DNA of 64,000 nucleotides from Cellvibrio mixtus subsp. mixtus J3-8 (lineage in GTDB: Bacteria; Pseudomonadota; Gammaproteobacteria; Pseudomonadales; Cellvibrionaceae): the NCBI RefSeq assembly GCF_000766945.1, contig NZ_KN266207.1, forward strand, positions 538,531 through 602,530, given 5' to 3'. The position numbers and the translations under genes were made by a program. Below the pieces are notes generated by a model. It was not told where the DNA came from. It was given only the letters and a program-made list of their open reading frames with translations, and did not search any database. Positions within the stretch are counted from its first letter, which is position 1. Every line of letters starts with the position of its first letter. Below, piece by piece: positions 42,803-53,400 of this stretch.

Positions 42803-44085
42803 GTTTATTGAATGATATGTTGCGAGATCTATCCCTGGAGCAAAAAACGTCTGATGGGATAAACAATGCCCGGGCCAATGATCTGGATTTTGGTGCGCAT
42901 GAACAGCGTGAGTTGTTGCAGCAAACCAGCGTAGTAAGGCCGGTTCGCGGGACTATGCTACCGAGTATTGCCGTATTTTTTGTTGTGATAATTTTGTTAC
43001 TGGCATGGAAGCAAAATTTTTGGTTATCAGGTGCGTCAGAATCACGAGATATGGAAGGCGCTGTTCCAGTAACAAATAATCCAGTACAGGTAACACCTGC
43101 AGATTATTCATTACTAGAACAAAATCAAGTGGATATTGTTCAAGTGGGTGGGATTGTATCTTCAAATCCGTCCGCTACCACGGTAGGGCCAAACGTTGCA
43201 CCTGTGCACTCGGTAAATGCATTGGATGAACGCCTGGCCGCACTTGAATTTGCGTTAACCCGGTTGTCGACAGCTGTTGAAAAATCCACGGCAATTGAAG
43301 AAGCCAATGTGGCGATCTCGTATGTTGCAGCGGAAACCCCTGCCTCTCTCGAGTCCCGGGTGCAGGATGCTCCTGTTGATGACAAAGAATACGCGGCAGA
43401 GAATGAATCAGAAAGTATTCAAGATCCGTTCATTAATACAGGAGAACCTTGGGTACAAGCAGAAGTTACTCCCGCGACAACTGAAATTCCCGCAGATGCA
43501 CATTTATCAATTTCACCCAATGCTGTTGCAGTAGACCAGCGCCAAACCGAGCAAGCGCGGCAATTGTTAATGCAAGGTCAGGAACCTGAGGCAATTATTA
43601 GTTTGCAAGCATTTATAGCCAGTGCAAAAACACCGCGTGAATCAACAAAGTTATTGCTGGATATTTTTAATGCGCAAGGAAATGTTACAGGAATGGAAAA
43701 ATTGTTGGCTACTGCTAGTTATCTTCCACCAACAGATCAATATTTTTATACGGCAAAAATTTCAATAGCTAAACAGCAAGAGACGGATGCTATTCAATTG
43801 TTGGAATCACATTTAACGGAAGCTAATGAACAGGAAAATTACCTCGCATTGCTCGCTGGCTTATACCAGCGAGCAGGAAAGTTCCAGGAAGCTGCAACCT
43901 TGTATCGCCGTTTGTTAACCAGCGCAGGTGACAAAGCTGCCTATTGGTTAGGTTTTGCGCTTGCGCAAGATTCTCTCGATCAACCACAAACGGCAAAACA
44001 GGCGTATTTGCGTCTAGCTAATTATTCTGATTTGCAACCTCAGGTTCGCACTTATATCCAGCAGCGCTTGGCTGCTTTGCAATAA
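42799..44085 (+). CDS. mshN: MSHA biogenesis protein MshN (TPR)
   Basis: The conserved N-terminus MSLLNDMLRDLSLEQK is followed by one transmembrane helix (residues about 50-70), a long variable periplasmic linker and C-terminal tetratricopeptide repeats (residues about 255-425, e.g. YLALLAGLYQRAGKFQEAAT). The ATG at 42799 overlaps the mshM stop codon (ATGA). MshN likely works with MshM as a membrane scaffold of the MSHA machine. Confidence 0.88.
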   Translation: MSLLNDMLRDLSLEQKTSDGINNARANDLDFGAHEQRELLQQTSVVRPVRGTMLPSIAVFFVVIILLLAWKQNFWLSGASESRDMEGAVPVTNNPVQVTPADYSLLEQNQVDIVQVGGIVSSNPSATTVGPNVAPVHSVNALDERLAALEFALTRLSTAVEKSTAIEEANVAISYVAAETPASLESRVQDAPVDDKEYAAENESESIQDPFINTGEPWVQAEVTPATTEIPADAHLSISPNAVAVDQRQTEQARQLLMQGQEPEAIISLQAFIASAKTPRESTKLLLDIFNAQGNVTGMEKLLATASYLPPTDQYFYTAKISIAKQQETDAIQLLESHLTEANEQENYLALLAGLYQRAGKFQEAATLYRRLLTSAGDKAAYWLGFALAQDSLDQPQTAKQAYLRLANYSDLQPQVRTYIQQRLAALQ

Positions 44086-44109
44086 TTTGCGTTTATACAG
44101 AGCCATTTT

Positions 44110-45828
44110 ATGATGAACACTTTTTCGCAGAAGCGTATTCGTATCGGCGATTTATTAGTCGAAAAGAATATGATTTCAGAATCCCAGTTGCAGCATGCCT
44201 TGCAGGAGCAAAAGCTGACTGGCCGCAAGCTGGGCGCCACCCTGGTGGAATTAGGGTATGTAGAAGAAAATGCGTTGCTCAGTTTGTTGTCAGCTCAATT
44301 AAACATTCCCTTTGTCGAATTAAAGCAATTTCGGTTTGATCGTGAATTAGTGCAAAAGCTTCCTGAAACCAGCGCACGTCGTTATCGCGTTATCTTGCTA
44401 CGCGAAGATTTTGATGGGCTGTTATTAGGTATGGCTGACCCAACCGATATTTTCGGATTGGATGAGTTGCAACGCATCTTACAAAAAAATTTAAAGCCTG
44501 CTGTGGTGCGCGAATCTGAATTGCTGGACATCCTTGATATCGCCTACACGCGCGCCAGTGAAATTGCGACCCTGGCAGGGGAATTGGATGAAGAATTGCA
44601 GGAGTCAGCAGTAGATCTCGCTGATTTTGCGGTGGATGCTACTGATAGCGAAGCTCCGGTTGTAAAACTGCTGCAAAAAATATTTGAAGAAGCAATTAAC
44701 ACCAAATCCTCTGATATCCATATTGAGCCCGACGAAAAGGTATTGCGCATTCGCAATCGTATCGATGGTGTCTTACTTGAACAGGTGATGAATGAAAAAC
44801 GCATTGCGTCGGCATTGGTGGTGCGTTTGAAATTAATGTCCGGTTTGGATATTTCTGAAAAGCGGCTGCCACAAGATGGACGTTTTAATCTTAAAGTCAA
44901 ACACCACAATATTGATGTGCGTATCTCTACCATGCCGGTTCAGTTTGGTGAGTCGGTAGTAATGCGTTTGCTGGATCAAACTGACGGTGTGCGCCCATTG
45001 GATAACGTAGGTATGCCGCCACAATTAATTGGACGCTTTCGCAAAGTCATTACTCGCCCGCATGGACTTGTATTGGTAACAGGGCCGACAGGTAGCGGTA
45101 AAACAACTACGTTATATGGCGCACTGTCTGAATTAAATAAGCCGGAGAAAAAAATAATTACAGTGGAAGACCCGGTGGAATATCGGTTGCCGCGTATTAG
45201 CCAGGTGCAATTGCATGAAAAAATCGGTTTGAATTTTGCGAGCGTATTGCGTGCAACATTGCGGCAAGACCCGGACATTTTATTGGTTGGCGAGATTCGC
45301 GATGCAGAATCTGCCGAAATCGCATTGCGGGCGTCAATGACCGGCCATATGGTGTTATCAACATTGCATACCAATGACGCTGTCACCTCTGCATTGCGTT
45401 TAATGGATATTGGGGTGGATGGTTATTTGGTGGCAACGGCGTTGAAGGCCATTGTGGCGCAACGCTTGATTCGCCGCATTTGCAGTAGCTGTGTGCAAAA
45501 TTACACACCTGATACTAATGAATTGCAATTATTGGCCACCATAGGGAAGGGGCGTGATTTTAGCCATATCACTTTTAAACAGGGTGCCGGTTGTCCCCAT
45601 TGCCATAATACGGGCTACCGCGGCCGTATTGGCGTGTTTGAAATGCTGGAACTTACCCAACCGATGGCTGAAGCATTGCGTATGAATGACATTAATGGAT
45701 TTACCAAAGCAGCTTACGCAACGCCGAATTTTGTAACCTTGAGTGAGGCTGCGTTAGGTTATGCAATCGAGGGCGGGACAACACTGGAAGAGGTTATGGC
45801 AATTTCTGCGCAGGTCGATGAGATTTGA
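44110..45828 (+). CDS. mshE: MSHA extension ATPase MshE (PilB/GspE-like)
   Basis: MshE powers pilus assembly. The C-terminal ATPase has Walker A GPTGSGKTTT near residue 324, an Asp box (VEDPVEYR), Walker B ILLVGEIRDAE and a His box (STLHTNDA). A CSSC/CPHC pair near residues 458 and 495 is the zinc site of the family. The N-terminus is a tandem MshEN domain, known to bind c-di-GMP: RIGDLLVEKNMISESQLQHA, then KLGATLVELGYVEENALLSL. The first half has Ile for Leu and Asn for Gly relative to the usual RLGxxLVxxG, so binding strength may differ. Confidence 0.94.
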   Translation: MMNTFSQKRIRIGDLLVEKNMISESQLQHALQEQKLTGRKLGATLVELGYVEENALLSLLSAQLNIPFVELKQFRFDRELVQKLPETSARRYRVILLREDFDGLLLGMADPTDIFGLDELQRILQKNLKPAVVRESELLDILDIAYTRASEIATLAGELDEELQESAVDLADFAVDATDSEAPVVKLLQKIFEEAINTKSSDIHIEPDEKVLRIRNRIDGVLLEQVMNEKRIASALVVRLKLMSGLDISEKRLPQDGRFNLKVKHHNIDVRISTMPVQFGESVVMRLLDQTDGVRPLDNVGMPPQLIGRFRKVITRPHGLVLVTGPTGSGKTTTLYGALSELNKPEKKIITVEDPVEYRLPRISQVQLHEKIGLNFASVLRATLRQDPDILLVGEIRDAESAEIALRASMTGHMVLSTLHTNDAVTSALRLMDIGVDGYLVATALKAIVAQRLIRRICSSCVQNYTPDTNELQLLATIGKGRDFSHITFKQGAGCPHCHNTGYRGRIGVFEMLELTQPMAEALRMNDINGFTKAAYATPNFVTLSEAALGYAIEGGTTLEEVMAISAQVDEI

Positions 45829-45883
45829 ATCAATTGCACGCTGATAATTTTTAAGTGAGCAATAAAATGTGGTGTAAATAACA

Positions 45884-47104
45884 ATGGCACTTTTTGAGTT
45901 TAAAGGTAGAAATGCCGAAGGGCGTTTAATTACCGGGCAACTTGATGCATCCAATCAGGATGCTGCTGCCAGCCAGCTATTGGGGCGCGGTATTACTCCG
46001 GTAGAAATAAACGCATTTATTGAGCGGCTCAGTTTCTCTGAACGTTTCGCACGCGCTACCAATCGCGGCAAAGTGGAGGCGGTGGAGCTGATTATGTTTT
46101 GCCGGCAGATGCATACTATTTCGCGTGCGGGTATTCCGTTAGTGAAGGGGCTGCGTGGCTTATCGGCTTCCTTGCGTAATTATGCGTTTCAGCGAGCGCT
46201 AAATGATATTGTGGAGCGATTGGAGGCCGGTGTGGAACTGTCGGCTGCCATGCGTGCACATCCGAAAATTTTTAATAATTTGTTTGTTAGTTTGGTCAGT
46301 GTGGGCGAAAACTCTGGTCGTCTTGATTTGGTATTTAAGCAGCTCAGTGACTACATGGAGCGTGATTTGAGTACGATCAAAAGTATCAAAACTGCATTGC
46401 GTTATCCAATCTTTGTGTTAATCGCCATTTCAATCGCAATTACCATTATTAATATAAAGGTAATACCAGCATTTGCCGGATTATTTGAAAAATTTGAAGC
46501 CCAGTTGCCTTTACCAACACGAATCCTGATTGGTGTTTCAGATTTTTTTGTTAATTACTGGATATACCTGTTTGTTATTGTTTCGGCGTTGATCGCGTGG
46601 ACATACCACTACGTTAATACGCCGGAAGGTAGCCGTGTGTGGGGCAAAAAAAAGCTTCGATTGATTGTAATTGGCGATATTATCGAACGCGCCTCACTGG
46701 CGCGTTATGCGCGTTCATTTGGATTGATGTTAAATGCCGGCTTACCTATATCGGCTGCACTGGAATTGAGTGCGCGCGCAATTGATAACCCATATCTTGG
46801 CGATAAAATTCGTTCCATTCGTTCCGGTATTGAGCGTGGTGAAGGTTTGTATCAAACCCATCTGGTTAGCGGAATGTTTACCCCTCTTGTATTGCAAATG
46901 ATTTCGGTGGGAGAAGAGAGCGGGCAAGTAGATACACTGCTTGCAGAAGTTGCAGTGTTTTATGAAAGTGAAGTGGAATACGACGTAAAGCAATTAAGTG
47001 ATCGCATAGAGCCGATCATGATCGTCATTATGGCTGGCTTTGTCACCATATTGGCGTTGGGAATTTTCCTTCCAATGTGGGATATGTACAGTATTCAAAA
47101 GTGA
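45884..47104 (+). CDS. mshG: MSHA inner-membrane platform protein MshG (PilC/GspF-like)
   Basis: A 406-residue GspF-family platform protein with two homologous halves (IMFCRQMHTISRAGIPLVKG and LARYARSFGLMLNAGLPISA) and three hydrophobic segments (about residues 170-190, 222-245 and 375-400). SVGENSGRLD and SVGEESGQVD are the repeated family signatures. It would couple MshE to the growing pilus. It is followed by mshF after nine bases. Confidence 0.94.
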   Translation: MALFEFKGRNAEGRLITGQLDASNQDAAASQLLGRGITPVEINAFIERLSFSERFARATNRGKVEAVELIMFCRQMHTISRAGIPLVKGLRGLSASLRNYAFQRALNDIVERLEAGVELSAAMRAHPKIFNNLFVSLVSVGENSGRLDLVFKQLSDYMERDLSTIKSIKTALRYPIFVLIAISIAITIINIKVIPAFAGLFEKFEAQLPLPTRILIGVSDFFVNYWIYLFVIVSALIAWTYHYVNTPEGSRVWGKKKLRLIVIGDIIERASLARYARSFGLMLNAGLPISAALELSARAIDNPYLGDKIRSIRSGIERGEGLYQTHLVSGMFTPLVLQMISVGEESGQVDTLLAEVAVFYESEVEYDVKQLSDRIEPIMIVIMAGFVTILALGIFLPMWDMYSIQK

Positions 47105-47113
47105 GGAAATTTT

Positions 47114-47629
47114 TTGAATCAAAGTTACAGCAGGGGAAAGTTTGAATATTTTGTTGTGGCGACTATCGTTGCCCTGGTTACCCTTATCGCGTTGGATCGT
47201 TATACGTTAATAGCAAAAGACGCGCGTATTTTACGCCTGGAAATTATATCGCATCATTTCATGATTGCTGCTGTCAATATGCGCATTGAGTTTTTGACAT
47301 CAAGGATTACATCCCCTTCATTATCCACGCAAAAAGCACTGTCAATTGACGGAAAATTAATTTTTGTTTCTGATCAGGGGTGGCCAGTTTCCGTCGTCAC
47401 CCCTGTTTCTGATAATTTTCAACCTTCGGACGATGATTGTTATCAGTTATGGCAGGTGTTGCTCCAAAATCCGGCACCTATCTCTACTGGCCAATTTTCA
47501 ATAAGTAAAGATAAATACAGAGCTTTTGCTTATTTGAATCACTGTCGTTATGAACTAGTGAGCGGCGAAGCATTTTTTGATTATTTCCCGCTCAGCGGAC
47601 GATTGTTATTTTCAGCTATTAACAGGTAG
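47114..47629 (+). CDS. mshF: MSHA biogenesis protein MshF
   Basis: A 171-residue protein with one N-terminal transmembrane helix (FEYFVVATIVALVTLIAL) and a periplasmic remainder. Position between mshG and the major pilin gene, size and topology match MshF. The start is TTG at 47114 with GAGGA six bases upstream. Two cysteines in the C-terminal half (DDDCYQLW and NHCRYEL) could form a disulfide. Molecular role unknown. Confidence 0.75.
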   Translation: MNQSYSRGKFEYFVVATIVALVTLIALDRYTLIAKDARILRLEIISHHFMIAAVNMRIEFLTSRITSPSLSTQKALSIDGKLIFVSDQGWPVSVVTPVSDNFQPSDDDCYQLWQVLLQNPAPISTGQFSISKDKYRAFAYLNHCRYELVSGEAFFDYFPLSGRLLFSAINR

Positions 47630-47806
47630 GTGTTTAAATTTTAATTAGTTTAAAAACTGGTAATTTCGAGGGTGTTAGCTATATTTCCCCTACACTGAAT
47701 GTTTTTTTGCAACCTGAGTGAATTGTAAATGTCATGGAAGCATAGATTGCTTTTTTTGCAATTCCCTGCAATCACTTACCTCATGATTTAAGTTGGAGCG
47801 TTAATT

Positions 47807-48235
47807 ATGAAACAACAATCTGGTTTTACGTTAATTGAGTTAATTGCTGTCATTGTTATTTTGGGCATTTTGGCGGCTACCGCTTTGCCTCGCTTTATTG
47901 ATTTATCGGATGCAGCGGAAGATGCGGCCGTTAAAGGTGTGGCGGGAGCCCTGGCGAGTGCTGCAGCATTAAATCACGCGAACAATATTGCAAAAGATGC
48001 GGGGCTTGCAGGTCCGACTCCAACACCAATAGCGACCTGTGAAGCTGTCGCAGGCTTGTTAGAAGGGGGAGCGTTGCCGTCTTCTGATTATGCGATTATC
48101 GCTGGTAATGGTACTCCTCTGGCTGGTGCAGCTGTTGGCGGTGGAGTCGCTAATGAAGGGGGCGCTTCTACTTGTACAGTAACCTATAAAGGAAAGTCGG
48201 CAACTTTTGTAGCCTATGGTGTAGTTAATCCCTGA
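47807..48235 (+). CDS. Type IV prepilin, MshA/MshB-like major pilin
   Basis: A 142-residue prepilin. The leader MKQQSG is followed by the prepilin-peptidase site and helix FTLIELIAVIVILGILAATA, with Glu5 present. Residues 25-60 are Ala-rich helix. Two cysteines (ATCEAV, STCTVT) enclose the D-region. The sequence is the usual MshA/MshB form, and it is the only such pilin gene here, so it is likely the major subunit. It is preceded by 177 non-coding bases, suggesting its own promoter. Confidence 0.9.
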   Translation: MKQQSGFTLIELIAVIVILGILAATALPRFIDLSDAAEDAAVKGVAGALASAAALNHANNIAKDAGLAGPTPTPIATCEAVAGLLEGGALPSSDYAIIAGNGTPLAGAAVGGGVANEGGASTCTVTYKGKSATFVAYGVVNP

Positions 48236-48268
48236 TTACCCTATGGCTGTTAACGCAATTCAAAATTA

Positions 48269-48682
48269 ATGAGAAAGAGTGAACATGGTTTTACCTTATT
48301 AGAGTTAATCACGGTCATGATTTTGATCGGAGTCATTTCTATCTCATTATTTAGCCGAATTGGTTCCACAGGAACTGCACCTGTTCAATCAAGCCGCGAT
48401 GATCTCATCGCGGCTTTATTTTTTGCCCAACAACAAGCCATGATGCGACCAGGTATTACGTTGGTGGTAGCTTCTACTGCAGTCAGTGTCAATCGCAACG
48501 GTAATCCCATAAGGGTATCAACGTTTGCTCGCGGGGTTACAGCCTCACCAGTAGTAACATTGAGTTATGACAGGCTCGGTAGAACAACTGCAGCGAATAT
48601 TGTTGTAACAGGATCTGGTAATAGTAGTGGTGTAAGTGCAACCGTAAGGGTTGAGACAAGTGGCTATGCCTTTGCAAACTAA
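48269..48682 (+). CDS. mshC: Minor pilin MshC
   Basis: A 137-residue prepilin-like protein of the GspH/FimT type. The leader MRKSEHG is followed by FTLLELITVMILIGVISISL. The position after the major pilin gene and before mshD fits MshC. The C-terminal part is a small beta domain rich in Val, Thr and Ser. It overlaps mshD by 17 bases. Confidence 0.82.
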   Translation: MRKSEHGFTLLELITVMILIGVISISLFSRIGSTGTAPVQSSRDDLIAALFFAQQQAMMRPGITLVVASTAVSVNRNGNPIRVSTFARGVTASPVVTLSYDRLGRTTAANIVVTGSGNSSGVSATVRVETSGYAFAN

Positions 48683-49121
48683 TTTTTTCCTTTCAAAAAA
48701 GAAACCTGAATCAGGCGTTAGCTTGATTGAGATGGTTGTGTTTATTGTTGTAGTTAGTGTTGCAATGGCAGCCCTGGTTGGTGTTTATCGGCAGGCCTCC
48801 CAGCGAAATGTTGACCCGCTTATTCGTACCCGCGCATTGGAAGCAGCGCAATCCCGGCTCGATGAAATTTTATCCCTGAAGTACGATGAAATGACACCAA
48901 CCGGTGGTGTTCCTGCGTGCACCGCGTGTAATAACACCACCGATGCCAATATGAATGATGTGGATGATTACAACGGGAAAGTAGATACTCCTTATCCGGG
49001 TTATAACCGTACGGTAACAGTTACCACCAACACATCGACGCAAATCAAGTTAATTCAAGTCAGGGTTACCACGCCGTCGGGTGATGCAGTGTTGTTAGCT
49101 GCTGAGCGAGCCAATTTTTAA
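48666..49121 (+). CDS. mshD: Minor pilin MshD
   Basis: A 151-residue minor prepilin (ATG at 48666; a TTG 15 bases upstream is possible). The cleavage site is PESG followed by VSLIEMVVFIVVVSVAMAA. EAAQSRLDEILSLKYDEM is a typical PilV/MshD segment, and a CTAC pair lies near residue 85. The stop codon overlaps the mshO start by one base (TAATG). Confidence 0.82.
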   Translation: MPLQTNFFLSKKKPESGVSLIEMVVFIVVVSVAMAALVGVYRQASQRNVDPLIRTRALEAAQSRLDEILSLKYDEMTPTGGVPACTACNNTTDANMNDVDDYNGKVDTPYPGYNRTVTVTTNTSTQIKLIQVRVTTPSGDAVLLAAERANF

Positions 49122-49948
49122 TGCAATGTTTCGTACGAAGATTGAAGGGATGCATGCGCAATAATGGAATCGCTGCAAAAGGATTTACCCTCATTGAATT
49201 GATTGCGGTTATTGTAATTCTTGCTGTGTTGGCTTCTATGGGTGTTACTTTTGTTGTTAAAACAACGGAGTCCTATCAAAGCACCCAAGCTCGCGCGGTA
49301 TTAGTGAATACGTCCCGCCAAGCGTTGGAGCGCATGACCCGCCAGTTGCGTATCGCATTGCCTTACTCTGTACGTATTCTCAACAGCGGCCAGTGCATTC
49401 AATTTATGCCGATTGTTGCCGGGGGGAATTATCTTAATCCGGTTCCTGATGCTTCCAATGGCGCTCCGGGCGCTACTCAAATTGCTGTGGCACCTTACAC
49501 CAGTGTTGCCACCTATGGCGCTGCAAGGCATGTTGCGATTGGTGCGCTGAATCGTGATGAAATTTATATCAGTCCGTATGTATCTCGTGCGAATTATAAT
49601 AATGCTTCAACAAACACTCTTGTCCAGTTAGGGGCTGCGAAAATTTGGCAACGAAATTCGTTTAATAAGCGTTTTTATTTGTTGGCAGATCCTCAAGCGT
49701 TTTGCCTGGTAGGCGCAGACCTGCATTTTTATAGCGACATACCCATTACCAGTGCTTCGGTAAGTGTCGGTACCGGCGCTAGTATAATTGCCCGTAATGT
49801 TGCAGTTGTCGACTCGGTTACGGCTCCATTTTCGTTGGAAATGGGCAGTGAGAATCGCAATACCCGTATCAATATTGCTTTAAAATTTTCAAGTGGGGGC
49901 GAGTCTATTAATTTCACTCAGGGAGTGTTGATTCGTAATGTACCTTGA
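49121..49948 (+). CDS. mshO: Minor pilin MshO
   Basis: A 275-residue minor prepilin with a long leader ending in AAKG, followed by FTLIELIAVIVILAVLASMG. TSRQALERMTRQLRIALPYS is the PilW/MshO signature helix. The remaining ~200 residues form a large globular domain. The start may be 49121 (overlapping mshD) or the ATG at 49154. It would be part of the pilus tip complex. Confidence 0.85.
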   Translation: MQCFVRRLKGCMRNNGIAAKGFTLIELIAVIVILAVLASMGVTFVVKTTESYQSTQARAVLVNTSRQALERMTRQLRIALPYSVRILNSGQCIQFMPIVAGGNYLNPVPDASNGAPGATQIAVAPYTSVATYGAARHVAIGALNRDEIYISPYVSRANYNNASTNTLVQLGAAKIWQRNSFNKRFYLLADPQAFCLVGADLHFYSDIPITSASVSVGTGASIIARNVAVVDSVTAPFSLEMGSENRNTRINIALKFSSGGESINFTQGVLIRNVP

Positions 49949-50435
49949 GCGCAAATTCTATCCCTATCGTGAGCAGCGCGGGTTTTTATTACCCTTGGCA
50001 ATTTTTATTATTGTGGTAATGGGGGCGCTGGCGTTAACAATTTCACGTACCAGTATGCAAACACAAACATCCAGTATCCAGGAGCTTATTAACGTGCAAG
50101 CATTCTATGCTGCGGAAAGCGGTGCGCAACGGGGTATGCAGGCGCTGTTTCTGGCAAATGCAAATCGACAAACTACAGATAATACCTGCACTAATCTTGC
50201 GATTAACCATAATTTTGCAGGAGTAAATGGCTTACAAGCATGCGTCGCACAAGTTGCTTGCCAATGTCTTTATAGAAACGGAAGCGCTTGCAACGCCAGC
50301 AATGGCGCAAATTATTTAGCAACTGCCGCAGTTGGCGTTACTGCGAGTACATATACATTAACCAGTACTGCAACTTGTGGAACTGGAGAATATTCGTCTG
50401 TGCGAACCATTCAGGTTGGCGCCTTTTTGGAATAG
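49938..50435 (+). CDS. mshP: Minor pilin-like protein MshP (PilX-like)
   Basis: A 165-residue protein whose hydrophobic segment follows EQRG with FLLPLAIFIIVVMGALALTI. As in PilX/MshP proteins, the usual Glu5 is absent. The segment VQAFYAAESGAQRGMQALF is a family signature, and eight cysteines in the C-terminal half suggest disulfides. It overlaps mshO by 11 bases and precedes mshQ by 12. Confidence 0.83.
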   Translation: MYLERKFYPYREQRGFLLPLAIFIIVVMGALALTISRTSMQTQTSSIQELINVQAFYAAESGAQRGMQALFLANANRQTTDNTCTNLAINHNFAGVNGLQACVAQVACQCLYRNGSACNASNGANYLATAAVGVTASTYTLTSTATCGTGEYSSVRTIQVGAFLE

Positions 50436-50447
50436 GAAAATGCAACG

Positions 50448-53400
50448 ATGCGAAATCCTCTCCAGCTTTTTTTTATAAAATCAAAAGCGATTTTATTGCT
50501 GTGGATTTTGGCCGTCATATTGATAGCAAATACAGTACATGCTGCTACCTACAACCTTACCAGTGGCTCATATCCTCCTTGCAATACCAGCTGGGCTGTT
50601 TCCGGCTCTACCTACACCTGTAGCGGCAATGGGCGGGTTAGTCTGGCATCCGGGGACATCGTTATCGCAAATACCAATGTCACTATTTTTGCAAACGATG
50701 GGTTTTCATTAAGCAGTAATACCACCATTGGTTCAGCATCGGCCAATATTAATTTGATATCAAATTACGGAACAATTACATCCAGTGGTACCAGTAGTAT
50801 TTATGGCACTGTTAACGCAGGAAGTGGCGTTGTTACGCTAATCAATACTAATGTCAATGGTGCTTTAACTTCATCGGGTAATGTGAATTTAACCGGCGGG
50901 AGTGTTAGCGGATTGGTCACCAGTTCAAGCAATACGATTACTACCAATGGCACTAATTTATTGGCGGGTGCCACTGCACAATCCGGTATGACAATTACGG
51001 GTGGCACAATAGCCGGTAATTTCACAATGACTGCTTACAACGCTATCACGCTTTCCGGTGTAACAATGACGAGTGGCAGTATTTCGGGATCCAGTATTGT
51101 CACTATTCAAAATGGCAGCGTGTTAGGTTCAAGCTCAAGCGCTATTTCAATTAGCAGTAATAGCGGTGCAATTACCGTAAATAATTCTACTGTCTATGGG
51201 AATTTAACTGCTCCTAATTATTCAACTGTCAATGTTACTAACGGTGCTCAGGTATATGGAACCTGCACTCCCGGGTCAACACCTGCAAATGCTTGTAGTG
51301 GTTCATCGGCAAGTATTTGCCCTTCGGGAATTGCCAGCGGGATTACAGGAAATTATTACAACAATACATCATTAACTGAACCTGCAACTGCAACCCGAAG
51401 TGATGGGCCAATAGATTTCACGTGGGGTTCCGGTGCCCCGGGCCCAACCGGTGTTACTGCTGATACTTTTTCTGTGCGGTGGAGCGGTTATGTGCGAGCG
51501 ACAACGTCAGGAACGTATCGTTTTAGAACTGTGTCCGATGATGGTGTTCGTCTCTACCTTAACGGTAATTTAATTATTAATCGTTGGAATGACCATTCGC
51601 CTACCACAGATACAAGTGCAGATATTTCATTAGTGGCCGGCCAATCCTATTCATTAGTATTGGAATATTACGAGAATGCTGGCAGCGCAACTATGCAGTT
51701 GAGTTGGCAGACTCCGGGCGCTGCTTCTTATGTGGCAATTCCGGCAGGGCCAACACCAACCCTGGGATCTGGCTTGTATGAATGTATGGCTGTTATAAAG
51801 CCACCGGTGAGCTCCTGTTCGACAAGTTTAGCGGCAGGTATAACCGGTAAATATTTTAATAATATGCTGGCCTCAGGCACTGTTGTGGCTACGCGTTCTG
51901 ATGGCCCGATTAATTTTGATTGGGGAGGAGGGGCGCCCGGGCCAACGGGTGTTAATGCAGATAATTTTTCGGTGAGTTGGGATGGATATTTGCGTATTAC
52001 CCAATCCGGTGTTTATCGTTTCCAGACAAATTCTGATGACGGTATTCGTTTAAGGGTTAATGGCGATTTAATCATTGACCAATGGAACGATCATTCAGTG
52101 ACCACCCACACAAGTAATGCGGTTAATTTAGTGGCGGGAAATTCATATCCGATTAAATTGGAATTTTATGAAAATGGCGGTTACGCCGTTGCGCAATTGT
52201 TATGGCAAACGCCGGCGGGCGGCGCTTATACGGCTATTCCCAAAGGATCTACACCGGTATCCACTGCTGGCTTGTATGAGTGTGTTACAACACCGGCATC
52301 TTATTTACTTGCTAATAATTCAACAGGAATTACTTGCGCGGCTGAAGCAGTAACAGTAACAGCACTCAATGCAGCGAATGCAGCTTATGCTCCTCCGGCA
52401 GGAACAGTAGTTACTATGTCTACAAATCCGGCCACAGGGGTATGGGTGGGTGGTGCTACCTATACATTTACCGGAACAGAATCATCCTTTACCAAATACT
52501 TGCAGCAGACTACACCGGCTGCGCTGGCAATTGCCGCCAATAGCACTACTGCAACGGGGGCCTCATCAATTACATTTGCCGATACGGGATTGAAAATTGC
52601 GTTAAATACAGCATTGAATCCTATTCCAACACAAGTTGCAGCGGTTAATGGTCCGGCGATTATAAGGGCTGTTCGCACCAGTACTACAACCGGTGCGTGT
52701 GAAGCGCGAATCGGTGCGGGTACACGCACGGTAAATATGGCATATACCTGTATAAATCCCAATTCCTGCAATATTGCAACAGAGTTTTTCCGGGTCTCGG
52801 GAACATCTATCCAAGGGAATAATAATGCGGCGTCTTCGATAGTCTATTCACCAGTTACACTCACATTTAACGCTTCCGGCGAGGCGCCATTTACAATTAA
52901 CTATACCGATGTTGGACAAATACGATTGTTAGGGCAATTATCGATTGCGGCCTCTGGTGTTGACCCCGCAATTACGCTGGCAGGTTCCAGCGATCCATTT
53001 ATTGTCAAACCTTATTCCTTGGCAATAACGGATATTCGTAATGCAACCGGTACGAGAATAATTCCTCTGGCAGTGCCCGCAAATAACAACGTCCATAACA
53101 CCGCCTTTGTTGTTGCTAGCGAACCCTTCAGTGTAAGGGTGCAAGCTCTGAACGCATTGGGCAGTATCACGCCTAATTATGGTAAGGAGTCGGTGCCGGA
53201 AAATGTTGCTATTGATATCGACAGTATTGTAACCCCGACTGGGGGAAGCCTTGGTGTGCTTAATAATAATGCTGCGTTTTCGTTAACTAGCACACCTGGG
53301 GAGTTCCTCAACACGACAGTGAATTGGAATAATGTTGGAACGATCAAATTATCTGCCCGTGTAGCCGATGGAGATTATTTAACGGGCGGCGCGGCCAGTG

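Noticed and set aside
47735-47750. Possible sigma-54 promoter before the major pilin gene
   Set aside because: TGGAAG and TTGC are present, but the GG and GC are 11 bases apart instead of 10, so it does not fit the -24/-12 rule.
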